A stretch of 13,388 bases of DNA from JAYZQT01 sp964412235 (GCA_964412235.1 CAYPNT010000084.1:1-13388); one strand, 5' to 3'. Shown: positions 7,079-13,388, numbered from the stretch's first letter. Numbers and translations: made by a program. Notes: generated by a model from the sequence alone, not told the origin.

Positions 7079-7926
7079 CGCATCCCCATCAGAATTGGTT
7101 TGCGGAAACACTCCACGGTTCCTATGAACAACGTCTAGAAATTACAAATATTCTGTACCGTTCAAAGAACGATCTACAGGACGTAATGATTTTCGAAACC
7201 CCCTTCTTCGGGCGGGTCTTGGCACTAGACGGGATCATTCAAACGACAGTACGCGACGAAGCCTGCTACCACGAAATGCTTGTCCATGTGCCAGTGTTGA
7301 CCCATGGCGGAATAAAAGATGTTTTAATCATTGGCGGAGGGGATGGCGGGGCCTTGCGAGAAGCTTTGCGGCACCCAGAAATCAAGAGTGTGACATTGGT
7401 CGAAATAGATGAAAATGTCATCAACGTCTGCCGGGAATACATGCCATCTCTTAGCGCGGGCGCTTTTAATGATCCAAGATGCAATCTTGTCATTTCAGAT
7501 GGTTTGGAATTTGTTAAGAAAACTAAAAAAGTTTTTGATCTCATCATAGTAGATTCTAGTGATCCGGTGGGACCTTCGGAGCCACTTTTTTCGAGTGAAT
7601 TCTACAAGAATTGTCACTCTTTACTATCGAGTAACGGTATTTTCATTTGTCAAACCGGCGTTTCTTTCGTTCAAGAAGAAGAAGCAAGAACCACGCTGAA
7701 GCGCCTCGACAGCATATTTGAAGATGCTGCGCTATATGTCACGCAAGTGCCGACGTATTCCTTTGGGTTTATGACCTTGGGATGGGGCGCAAATGATCTC
7801 GCACTCCGGGACACAGAACATAAAGAAATCCGCGCTCGTTTCCAAAAGGCTAACTTACAAATGAAATATTACACCACCGACATTCATCAAGCTAGTTTTG
7901 CGCTCCCACAATATATGCGTTACTGA
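7075..7926 (+). CDS. speE: Spermidine synthase (polyamine aminopropyltransferase)
   Basis: A 283-residue enzyme that transfers the aminopropyl group of decarboxylated AdoMet (made by the adjacent SpeD) to putrescine, giving spermidine and methylthioadenosine. The N-terminal beta domain begins with NWFAETLHGSYEQRLEI (7-23), where tryptophan and the LHGSYEQ segment are conserved. The Rossmann part shows GGGDGGALRE (87-96), VEIDENV (109-115) for binding the adenosine ribose, SDGLEF (141-146), and DSSDPVGP (160-167), with D160 in the place of the catalytic aspartate. Length matches E. coli SpeE (288). The start is TTG, overlapping the speD stop. No ornithine or arginine decarboxylase is in the window, so putrescine must come from elsewhere or be imported. 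It converges with the acyl-CoA ligase gene 47 bases later. Confidence 0.96.
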   Translation: MTHPHQNWFAETLHGSYEQRLEITNILYRSKNDLQDVMIFETPFFGRVLALDGIIQTTVRDEACYHEMLVHVPVLTHGGIKDVLIIGGGDGGALREALRHPEIKSVTLVEIDENVINVCREYMPSLSAGAFNDPRCNLVISDGLEFVKKTKKVFDLIIVDSSDPVGPSEPLFSSEFYKNCHSLLSSNGIFICQTGVSFVQEEEARTTLKRLDSIFEDAALYVTQVPTYSFGFMTLGWGANDLALRDTEHKEIRARFQKANLQMKYYTTDIHQASFALPQYMRY

Positions 7927-7941
7927 CAAACTATTGTTTTT

Positions 7942-7963
7942 GCATCTCTAGTCCGAGAGCTGC
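7942..7963. other. Weak imperfect hairpin in the convergent speE/ligase gap
   Basis: GCA (7942-7944) and CTCT (7946-7949) can pair with AGAG (7956-7959) and TGC (7961-7963), with one internal mismatch and a 6-base loop. A T-rich stretch follows on the plus strand a few bases later. It may help end speE transcription, but the fold is weak and could be chance. Confidence 0.25.
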
Positions 7964-7973
7964 CAGCGTTTTC

Positions 7974-9500
7974 TTATATTTCCTCTTCCTGAGCCAACTC
8001 AGCAGCTTGCGCTTCCAACAGTCGACGGTCGATCTTATTGGTACCACTTAGCGGTAGCGCCTGTACGAAAAGTACCCGGCGAGGATGCGCATAAGCAGGT
8101 CCGTTTTCCAACGCGTAGTTTTTCACAGTTTCTTCATCTAGATCGGAACCTGAAACGGTGACCAGCCAGGAATAAGGGACAAAGGCTTTTAGAATATTTG
8201 GTGCTGGAACAACGACTGCCTGGATAATTTCTGGGTGCCGTTCCAACATAGCCTCGACGTCCCCGGGATATATGTTTTCCCCAGCACACACAAACATATC
8301 ATCAGCTCGATCAACAAAATAATACCAGCCAATCTCATCACGCCGCAAAATATCTCCGGTGTCCAGCCAACCATCTTCGCTGAGTACTGTCTCGGTTTCA
8401 GTTTCTAAATTATGGTATCCTTGCATAACGCCCGGGCTTTTTACGTGAAGAACACCCTGGTTTTCGTCATCACCGCCGACAAGCTTTATCTCGACGCCTT
8501 CAATAGGAAAACCAACCGAAGTAGGCGGTCGGGGCAATCCTTTCGGATGCGTCCACGCGAACAGGATTGGGCCACCCTCGGTAATGCCATAGTTCAAATT
8601 AAGGCGCGCACTTGGAAATATGGCCGCTAAATTATCCAAAAGGTTGCCGGATGCTGGTGCCGAACCCATCGAGCAATTTCGAACCGATGATAAATCCGTG
8701 CCAGCCAACAATTCTGTTTCCTGGAGGATTAAGGCGTACATCGTGGGCACGCCCGTCAGCATCGTGAGCTTATATGTAGGTATCGCGCGTATATATTCCT
8801 TGGCATCAAATCGAGAGAAAAGGACAACACACCCTCCAGCATACAGTGCGGATTTGACAGCGAGCAATGCATTCTTGTGATAAAGTGGGGCGGAAATAAC
8901 AGAACAATCATCGCCGCGTATATCCCTACTTTCAACGATCTTTTTGATCATCCAGACCTGGCCCACATGATCTAATAAAACTCCTTTTGGGCGGCCAGTA
9001 GAACCCGAAGTGTAAGGCTGTTCGGCTATATCTTTAGAACCGGGGAAAAATGACGGGAACGGACTCGCGGCCGGCATAATAAACTCTGTGTATTTGTCTA
9101 CGCCATCACCGAAGCTGACCGCCCTTACACCCTCTGGCACCCGCCCTAATTGGTCGGCGTCCGCAAAGACTAATTTCATTGCTGCATCGTTGACGATGTA
9201 TTCTATGACATCATCGGTGAGCTTAATATTAATCATAACTGGTACACAGCCCGCCCGCATCGCACCAAACAACACCTCGAGATATTCCACTCGATTAAGT
9301 GCAAGGATCCCTATCCGGTCCCCGGGTTCCATGCCGGCTACTAAAAGTCCGTTTGCAGCGGCGTCACAGGCAGCATTAAATTCTTGAAAAGTGTATTCTT
9401 TTGGGTCCTTTGGGTTGTATAGATCTACTACCGCAACCCTTGCGGACCCCGAATGTGCCGCGAATATGTCTCCAAGATTACCGGATTCGGAGGGGTTCAT
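7974..9500 (-). CDS. Acyl-CoA synthetase / AMP-dependent acid-CoA ligase
   Basis: A 508-residue member of the ANL adenylate-forming superfamily that would activate a carboxylic acid with ATP and load it on CoA. Motifs in order: the phosphate loop YTSGSTGRPKG (163-173), NYGITEGG (303-310), GWLDTGD (377-383) with the ribose-binding Asp, the hinge region VDRADDMFVCAGENIYP (396-412), and a C-terminal NKIDRR with K489 in the place of the catalytic lysine. I chose the ATG at 9498-9500, 13 bases after the upstream MDR gene; a GTG at 9546-9548 in the same frame would overlap that gene by 35 bases and add residues outside the family pattern. The acid is unknown; the overall pattern resembles short- or medium-chain and carnitine/crotonobetaine-type ligases. 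It is the last gene of the dioxygenase-MDR-ligase block. Confidence 0.93.
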   Translation of the reverse strand: MNPSESGNLGDIFAAHSGSARVAVVDLYNPKDPKEYTFQEFNAACDAAANGLLVAGMEPGDRIGILALNRVEYLEVLFGAMRAGCVPVMINIKLTDDVIEYIVNDAAMKLVFADADQLGRVPEGVRAVSFGDGVDKYTEFIMPAASPFPSFFPGSKDIAEQPYTSGSTGRPKGVLLDHVGQVWMIKKIVESRDIRGDDCSVISAPLYHKNALLAVKSALYAGGCVVLFSRFDAKEYIRAIPTYKLTMLTGVPTMYALILQETELLAGTDLSSVRNCSMGSAPASGNLLDNLAAIFPSARLNLNYGITEGGPILFAWTHPKGLPRPPTSVGFPIEGVEIKLVGGDDENQGVLHVKSPGVMQGYHNLETETETVLSEDGWLDTGDILRRDEIGWYYFVDRADDMFVCAGENIYPGDVEAMLERHPEIIQAVVVPAPNILKAFVPYSWLVTVSGSDLDEETVKNYALENGPAYAHPRRVLFVQALPLSGTNKIDRRLLEAQAAELAQEEEI

Positions 9501-9513
9501 TGGCTCTAAACCG

Positions 9514-10521
9514 TTACGGCGTGATGACAATCTTCCCGATGACTTCACGATCGCGCAACTGACGCACGCCCTCTGCCGTCTGCTCTAACGGCAATACCGT
9601 GTCAATCACCGGCTTAAGCTTTTCTGCGGCAATAAGGTCCATCAAAGTCTCTAAATCCTCAATAGTCCATGAATTCGAACCCAAGATCTGCAGTTCAAAT
9701 GTCCAGACATAACGAAGGTCTTCTTTGGGATCAAAGCCCGCCGTCGCGCCGCACGTTAAAATTTTACCTCCGCGCTGCGTTGCCTTCAGGGATGGAACCC
9801 ACGTGTCACCGCCGGTGAAATTAATTGTTACATCGACCCCACCCTCAAACTTCCGACGATGCGGTTTACCATAAATTCCATATATTGTTTTTTCAAAGTC
9901 ATCGTACCCAATTACGTGGTCTGCTCCCCAATCCTTTAGTGCATTAAGTTTTTCCGGGCTGGAACCCGCGGCAATTACCTCGCACCCCATCATTTTAGCA
10001 AGCAAAACGCAGCAAGAACCGACACCACCTGACGCCCCGAGGATCAGAACCTTTTCTCCGCCTTTCATGCGACCGTTGGTTATCATCATTCTATGCGCTG
10101 TCCCGTATGCCACTGGCAAAGCCGCGGCTTGCTCATAGGAACAGCCTTCGGGGATCCTAATTAGACGGGTGGCATCCACAGAACAAAGTTCAGCAGTGCC
10201 ACCATCAAGCATTTCACCCATTAAACCCTTTTCCGGCGTCACAGGGTCGAGGGGGTTAATTAATACCCTATCACCCACGGACCAGCCTTCTACCCCGGAT
10301 CCAATCTCAGCTATTTCGCCCGAGATGTCTAAGCCTATAACAATTGGCAGCGGCACTTTGATCCCCGGCATGCCGCGGGTGGTAAACACGTCGTGGTAAT
10401 TGAGAGACGTCGCCCTAACCCGTATAATAACCTGACCTTCATTACATTTCGGATCTCGATAACTTTCATGGAACGTCAGATTTTCAATATCACCGTGTTC
10501 ATGTAGAACGACCGCACGCAC
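9514..10521 (-). CDS. MDR oxidoreductase, zinc-independent quinone-reductase-like
   Basis: A 335-residue NAD(P)H-dependent reductase/dehydrogenase of the medium-chain superfamily. The GroES-like domain (about 1-130) has TSLNYHDVFTTRG (38-50), GLDISGE (63-69) where zinc alcohol dehydrogenases carry GHE, and VGDRV (82-86). The Rossmann fold has GASGGVG (162-168). The four-cysteine structural zinc site is absent and the catalytic zinc ligands are not kept, so it belongs with the quinone oxidoreductase and enoyl reductase side of the family. This is clearly different from the zinc enzyme at the left edge. The start is GTG at 10519-10521 with AGGGAG 8 bases upstream on the minus strand. It lies between the thiol dioxygenase (70-base gap) and the ligase (13-base gap), all on the same strand. 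The substrate is unknown. Confidence 0.92.
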   Translation of the reverse strand: MRAVVLHEHGDIENLTFHESYRDPKCNEGQVIIRVRATSLNYHDVFTTRGMPGIKVPLPIVIGLDISGEIAEIGSGVEGWSVGDRVLINPLDPVTPEKGLMGEMLDGGTAELCSVDATRLIRIPEGCSYEQAAALPVAYGTAHRMMITNGRMKGGEKVLILGASGGVGSCCVLLAKMMGCEVIAAGSSPEKLNALKDWGADHVIGYDDFEKTIYGIYGKPHRRKFEGGVDVTINFTGGDTWVPSLKATQRGGKILTCGATAGFDPKEDLRYVWTFELQILGSNSWTIEDLETLMDLIAAEKLKPVIDTVLPLEQTAEGVRQLRDREVIGKIVITP

Positions 10522-10562
10522 TCTATTTCTCCCTATTCAATACGAAAAACAAACAGGCCTAT

Positions 10563-10592
10563 AAACGCCCTAATCGCGGGCTTAACGCGTTT
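10563..10592. repeat. Inverted repeat between the dioxygenase and MDR genes
   Basis: AAACGC (10563-10568) and GCGTTT (10587-10592) are exact complements, and an inner GCCC/GGGC pair (10567-10570, 10578-10581) gives an alternative fold. It overlaps the dioxygenase stop codon. It could act as an mRNA-stabilising or partial-terminator hairpin inside the operon; there is no immediate T run on the minus strand. Confidence 0.4.
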
Positions 10593-11146
10593 CAACCGTC
10601 GCCGTCAAGCACCACCGGTGTGGGGGTTCGGTACAAATCTCGCACATTCACTCCCATCTTGGTTGCATTGCCACCATAAACATGGAGAGTTATGGCAATA
10701 CTGTCGGTCACATTGTGCATACTATGTATATCTGCACCATCCGCCGGCAGACTGACCACGTCTTTTGCCAACAGGTCCTTGTACTCCGTTGGGACTACCT
10801 CACTTTCGGTTGTGGATGGTTCTAGATGACTAAAACATGTATTCCTAATACCCCCCACCATCACTCCGAAAGCACACCAAGTTTTGTGGTTATGAATTGG
10901 CGACATAAAGTGCGGTGGCCATACCATAGCAATAACGGAAAAACGATCATCGGGACACAGAAATATATTATTTCGTCCGTAACCCGTAGCCGGTAGTGCC
11001 CTATGTTCTGCTGTTAAAATGCTTTTCTGTTCCAAAAGGACCGGAAGCTGCTCAGCAATCCGCGCGGGAATATCTGCGCTGGGGGCCTCCGCGACAATAT
11101 TATCGACTCTCGCAATAAATTCATCGAAAATTTCGGTATTTTCCAC
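10592..11146 (-). CDS. Cysteine dioxygenase-family thiol dioxygenase (cupin)
   Basis: A 184-residue non-heme iron cupin of the cysteine dioxygenase type, expected to add O2 to a thiol to form a sulfinate (for cysteine, cysteine sulfinate). The three-histidine iron site is visible: H85 and H87 in SPIHNHKTW, and H141 in DIHSMHN. R58 in YGRNN lines up with the arginine that holds the cysteine carboxylate in Arg-type enzymes. THR153-H155-Y157 in ITLHVYGG takes the place of the Ser-His-Tyr triad, with Thr for Ser. C91 lies near the position of the cysteine that crosslinks to tyrosine in animal enzymes, though the loop is one residue shorter. The start is GTG at 11144-11146, with AGGA 7-8 bases upstream on the minus strand. 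It heads a three-gene block and diverges from an Lrp-type regulator. The exact thiol (cysteine, 3-mercaptopropionate or another) is not proven. Confidence 0.88.
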   Translation of the reverse strand: MENTEIFDEFIARVDNIVAEAPSADIPARIAEQLPVLLEQKSILTAEHRALPATGYGRNNIFLCPDDRFSVIAMVWPPHFMSPIHNHKTWCAFGVMVGGIRNTCFSHLEPSTTESEVVPTEYKDLLAKDVVSLPADGADIHSMHNVTDSIAITLHVYGGNATKMGVNVRDLYRTPTPVVLDGDG

Positions 11147-11190
11147 CTAATTTTCCTAAACTCTAGAAGTAACGACACGCAAACCAAATT

Positions 11191-11196
11191 ATTATA
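11191..11196 (-). promoter_or_regulatory. Candidate -10 box for the dioxygenase operon
   Basis: The minus strand reads TATAAT here, 44 bases upstream of the dioxygenase GTG. No good -35 hexamer is seen 16-18 bases upstream, which fits a promoter that needs an activator. The Lrp-type palindrome would be centred about 65-70 bases before the resulting transcription start. An 11-base palindrome, TATAC-T-GTATA (11193-11203), overlaps the box. Confidence 0.45.
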
Positions 11197-11241
11197 CTGT
11201 ATACCAATTTAATTTTTTTATTTTTTAATATGTGAACCAAA

Positions 11242-11260
11242 AATAGAAAATTTTTCTATT
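11242..11260. promoter_or_regulatory. Lrp/AsnC operator: 19-base perfect palindrome
   Basis: AATAGAAAA (11242-11250) and TTTTCTATT (11252-11260) are exact reverse complements around one central T. The inner 15 bases (11244-11258) fit the E. coli Lrp consensus YAGHAWATTWTDCTR at all 15 positions. The site lies in the 139-base AT-rich spacer between the divergent dioxygenase and lrp genes, 25 bases upstream of the lrp ATG. It could serve autoregulation and control of the divergent operon. The consensus match is direct; the function is inferred. Confidence 0.72.
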
Positions 11261-11285
11261 AGAACAAAAATTATTAGGATGATTT

Positions 11286-11747
11286 ATGATCGACTCGATA
11301 GACCAAAAAATTCTTCAAATTCTGCAAACCGAAACACCGCCCTCAATAGCAGAAATCGCTCAGCGCGTTGGCCTATCAACAACGCCTTGCTGGCGGCGGA
11401 TACAAAAGCTTGAAGAAGCGGGGATTATAAGATCACGGGTAGCCTTATTGGATGCCGAAAAACTGAACGTTGGGGTCACGGTGTTTGTTTCTATTCGAAC
11501 GGACAAACACGATGCAACGTGGTACCAAAATTTTTCCCAGGTGGTGAATGCCTTTCCGGAGGTGGTCGAATTTTATCGGATGTCAGGCGATATTGACTAC
11601 CTCCTAAGGGTGGTGGTCCCCGATATAGCTGCTTATGACGGGTTTTATCAGCGTTTAATCCAGAAAGTCGAACTTTATGACGTCAGTTCCTCCTTTTCTA
11701 TGGAACAGATCAAATATACCACCGCGCTGCCACTAAACTACGCTTGA
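11286..11747 (+). CDS. Lrp/AsnC family transcriptional regulator
   Basis: A 153-residue feast/famine regulator. The N-terminal winged helix-turn-helix covers about 1-60: it opens with DSIDQKILQILQ, and IAEIAQRVGLSTTPCWRRIQKLEEAGII (21-48) is the DNA-binding core. The C-terminal RAM/AsnC ligand domain covers about 65-145, with YRMSGDIDYLLRVVVPD as the conserved strand-and-turn segment. Such proteins form dimers to octamers and usually sense an amino acid. The start ATG has AGGA 6 bases upstream. It diverges from the thiol dioxygenase operon across a spacer with a consensus Lrp site, so it is probably a local regulator of that operon and of itself; a sulfur amino acid would be a sensible effector, but this is inference. 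Its last 10 bases overlap the end of the convergent chaC-like gene. Confidence 0.95.
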   Translation: MIDSIDQKILQILQTETPPSIAEIAQRVGLSTTPCWRRIQKLEEAGIIRSRVALLDAEKLNVGVTVFVSIRTDKHDATWYQNFSQVVNAFPEVVEFYRMSGDIDYLLRVVVPDIAAYDGFYQRLIQKVELYDVSSSFSMEQIKYTTALPLNYA

Positions 11748-12280
11748 TTGGTCGAAGAAAGAACCAAAACCCGATTTAAAACGGCTGAAACATGTTCATC
11801 TTTGGCCCCTAGTTCATCAAGCGCTCGGGCTAATTCTTTAACGTATTGGTCATTCGCACCGGACGGGCCTCGGCTAATACAGATCTGATGCGCAATCTCG
11901 TCCAGCGAAGCATCACCCAGCCAATCCGGATTTTCCGAACCAGCAATATAAATTAACCCCTTCACAACCTTTCCACCTTCATCAGGAAAGGTAATATCCA
12001 CTTCTTCGAGGGAATAACCCCCTTTTTCTCGAATATTCAAGTAATCGAACACTGTTTCACGCACGGCACCCTCAATACAATAGGCACACCCCCAACAAAC
12101 CGCTCCTGTATCTTTTATTAAGGTTACGACCCGACCTGGGGCACCAGGCACCCCTCGGTGATCCGTCGAGCCCTGCCAAAAACGCCGGGACCATCCATCG
12201 ATGGTCGCAATTTGCCGCTTCACAAATGGGAAATTGGGACGCCAAACCAAAGATCCATAACCAAAAAGCCAAGCATCCAT
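11738..12280 (-). CDS. chaC: Gamma-glutamylcyclotransferase, ChaC family (glutathione-specific)
   Basis: A 180-residue ChaC-like enzyme that cleaves glutathione to 5-oxoproline and Cys-Gly in the cytoplasm. It shows WLFGYGSLVWRP (4-15) with the substrate-binding YGSL, the catalytic glutamate E85 in NIREKGGY, and GPSGANDQYV (138-147), a signature of this family. The start is ATG at 12278-12280, 2 bases after the stop of the VOC gene; a start further upstream at 12382 would add 34 residues unlike any ChaC and run inside the VOC gene. It is therefore co-transcribed with the VOC protein. Its 3' end overlaps lrp tail to tail by 10 bases. With the thiol dioxygenase nearby it could form a route from glutathione to oxidised cysteine, needing a Cys-Gly dipeptidase from elsewhere. 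Confidence 0.93.
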   Translation of the reverse strand: MDAWLFGYGSLVWRPNFPFVKRQIATIDGWSRRFWQGSTDHRGVPGAPGRVVTLIKDTGAVCWGCAYCIEGAVRETVFDYLNIREKGGYSLEEVDITFPDEGGKVVKGLIYIAGSENPDWLGDASLDEIAHQICISRGPSGANDQYVKELARALDELGAKDEHVSAVLNRVLVLSSTNQA

Positions 12281-12282
12281 AA

Positions 12283-13212
12283 CTACAACGAAAATGGCAT
12301 CACACCGATAGAATGGAAGACGAATGCCGCACCAACACCCGCCTGAGAGGATACGACGACAGTCGACGGGTTGGAGGGCCATAACGGTATATGGGCGTCA
12401 TCCATAAATCGTCTTGTCCGTTCAATGTCGTTACTGCGGATTGAAACAGCCGCAATAAAAGGGAGGCTAGGGATGTCAATCTCGGGTAGGAGTTGGGCGG
12501 CATCGAACGGGTTACAGAATATCAATTCACCTCGATCCAGAACAATCCTATACCCGGGGCTCCATCGTTGGTACTGGCGCCCTGTAAAATTCTGATAACG
12601 GGTGGCAGCCTCAACAGGGTCTGCCGACACGATGAGAACCCCAGACAACAATTCCGCGCTGTTTTCAAAGCAAGTGAGGGACGGTTGCCAAACGATCTCC
12701 GGCGTGTCCTGACTTAAAACTTGAACGCGGCCTTCCGCCATTGCGCTTGAGGAAAGCCGAACGACAGAAAATTCTGCATTTTCTTCGCTTCCGTCGTCCA
12801 GCTTCATCGGTCGACGCAGTGCTACTGGTGGATCTGGGTTGAAGCCAGATTGTCGAAGCGTGTTGGTGAAATTCGCGGTATCAGAAACTGTAAACGCTAT
12901 CAAATGCAGTCCAGTATAACGGATAAGTCCGGCATCCATTTGCTGGGTAATAGCACTTTCAACATTGGGTACCCTCGTCAGGACCTCAAGATATCCCCTT
13001 TGAATCATCGCACAACGGTTTGCGGTCCCGGAGGGGACCCGACTGCCGTCTGGCTGCTCGTTAACGTGAACCGTATAGGGCGTAAGTAAAAACCCTAATT
13101 TGTCAAAAAGAAGCGACGCGTGATCAATGTCCGGTACAAACCATCCTAAATGATCAAGGAAAATTTCGTCCGGTCCGGGCACCTGTTTTTCTGGAATGGT
13201 AGTTGTACTCAT
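12283..13212 (-). CDS. VOC-superfamily protein with glyoxalase-like domain
   Basis: A 309-residue protein of the vicinal oxygen chelate fold, closest in pattern to the Glyoxalase_3-like group. The first module starts FLDHLGWFVPDIDHASLLFDKLGF (18-41), then GTANRCAMIQRGYLEVL (62-78), giving H21 and E76 as possible metal ligands. GLHLIAFTVSD (101-111) follows. The second half (about 175-300) repeats the fold in a degenerate form (SGVLIVSADPVEAATRYQNF, then RGELIF and FIAAVSIRSNDIERTRRFM). No substrate can be assigned; relatives include lyases, isomerases, dioxygenases and non-enzymatic binders. The start is ATG at 13210-13212, without a clear Shine-Dalgarno sequence. The stop is 2 bases from the ATG of chaC, so the two are one unit; the pairing hints at glutathione or thiol-adduct chemistry but does not prove it. 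Confidence 0.85.
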   Translation of the reverse strand: MSTTTIPEKQVPGPDEIFLDHLGWFVPDIDHASLLFDKLGFLLTPYTVHVNEQPDGSRVPSGTANRCAMIQRGYLEVLTRVPNVESAITQQMDAGLIRYTGLHLIAFTVSDTANFTNTLRQSGFNPDPPVALRRPMKLDDGSEENAEFSVVRLSSSAMAEGRVQVLSQDTPEIVWQPSLTCFENSAELLSGVLIVSADPVEAATRYQNFTGRQYQRWSPGYRIVLDRGELIFCNPFDAAQLLPEIDIPSLPFIAAVSIRSNDIERTRRFMDDAHIPLWPSNPSTVVVSSQAGVGAAFVFHSIGVMPFSL

Positions 13213-13216
13213 GATT

Positions 13217-13232
13217 GACAGAATACCCTGTC
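13217..13232. repeat. Small inverted repeat in the 5' region of the VOC gene
   Basis: GACAG (13217-13221) and CTGTC (13228-13232) are exact complements around 6 bases, ending 5 bases before the VOC start codon, where a ribosome site would be. With only 5 pairs it may be chance; if real it could be an operator half or a translation-limiting hairpin. Confidence 0.3.
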
Positions 13233-13305
13233 GTACATTTTATGTCCCCCCTCGTGTTTATTCGCAAGAAGACCATTTCGGCGCACAAAACGCCTTTTGA
13301 ATTTT

Positions 13306-13388
13306 TCAAACCAACCGCGATGCGATAGGATTTACCCGCAAACCAAACAACGCTGGTAGAAAACCATGGTCGAAAAGCCAATCTGGCT
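13306..13388 (-). CDS. Possible C-terminal end of an unknown gene
   Basis: On the minus strand a frame open from the right edge gives 26 residues (PDWLFDHGFLPALFG...) and ends in TGA at 13306-13308, 93 bases before the VOC gene. The residues look protein-like (hydrophobic and aromatic, with DHG), but the stretch is too short to recognise. Two other readings exist: a different minus-strand frame that runs into the VOC gene, and a plus-strand ATG at 13366-13368 that could begin a gene going out of the window. I cannot tell them apart. Confidence 0.25.
   Translation of the reverse strand, partial: PDWLFDHGFLPALFGLRVNPIASRLV

Noticed and set aside
8412..8880. Plus-strand open frames opposite the acyl-CoA ligase.
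   Set aside because: They are mirror frames of a gene with complete ligase motifs and show no domain or ribosome site.
9501..9548. Longer start (GTG at 9546-9548) for the acyl-CoA ligase.
   Set aside because: It would overlap the MDR gene by 35 bases and add 16 residues rich in Arg and Ser that do not fit the family; ATG at 9498-9500 gives a normal N-terminus.
11205..11230. T-rich tract in the lrp/dioxygenase spacer as a terminator.
   Set aside because: No stem precedes it on either strand, and both flanking genes start, rather than end, here.
12281..12382. Longer start for the ChaC protein.
   Set aside because: The added 34 residues lie wholly inside the VOC gene and precede the MDAWLFGYGSL start that matches the family.
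13154..13381. Minus-strand frame reaching from near the right edge into the VOC gene.
   Set aside because: It overlaps the VOC start in another frame and has no recognisable features; its start is not supported.

Overview
The window is a dense stretch of ordinary bacterial chromosome: 13 recognisable genes on both strands, no gene-free gap over about 180 bases, and no tRNA, rRNA, CRISPR array or insertion sequence. Base composition looks close to half GC, with AT-rich intergenic pieces. The gene set and adjacency (Sua5-type tRNA-modification enzyme beside a D-2-hydroxyglutarate dehydrogenase-like flavoenzyme, a DmdC-type acyl-CoA dehydrogenase, a short AdoMet decarboxylase beside SpeE, a typical proteobacterial Lrp regulator) suggest an alphaproteobacterium. 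This is inference from family resemblance, not a database result.

Left part, minus strand: a zinc alcohol dehydrogenase cut by the left edge (1-644), downstream of an SRAP/YedK abasic-site protein (740-1420). YedK diverges at about 1421-1500 from a plus-strand block. That 80-base gap holds a perfect 8+8 inverted repeat and a TATAAT box placed so that the YedK mRNA would be leaderless.

Centre, plus strand: cysQ-like phosphatase and sua5 overlap by 4 bases. A long stem-loop separates them from a D-2-hydroxyacid/D-2-hydroxyglutarate dehydrogenase-like FAD enzyme, which is followed 10 bases later by a large acyl-CoA dehydrogenase. Both flavoenzymes belong to families that pass electrons to electron-transfer flavoprotein. 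A hairpin terminator candidate follows. Then speD and speE, overlapping by 4 bases, make spermidine from putrescine and decarboxylated AdoMet.

Right part: a three-gene minus-strand block (cysteine-dioxygenase-family thiol dioxygenase, MDR oxidoreductase, acyl-CoA ligase; 11146 down to 7974) diverges from an Lrp/AsnC regulator (11286-11747). Their shared AT-rich spacer contains a 15-base site that fits the E. coli Lrp consensus at every position, inside a 19-base perfect palindrome. Convergent with lrp, overlapping it by 10 bases, is a ChaC-type gamma-glutamylcyclotransferase (glutathione degradation), which lies 2 bases behind a VOC/glyoxalase-like protein. The most interesting reading is a small, probably Lrp-controlled thiol catabolism neighbourhood: ChaC would release Cys-Gly from glutathione, and the dioxygenase, with an Arg-type active site, would oxidise cysteine or a related thiol. 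Nothing in the window shows a wholly new system. The dioxygenase-MDR-ligase operon with its operator is the best candidate for an undescribed pathway.
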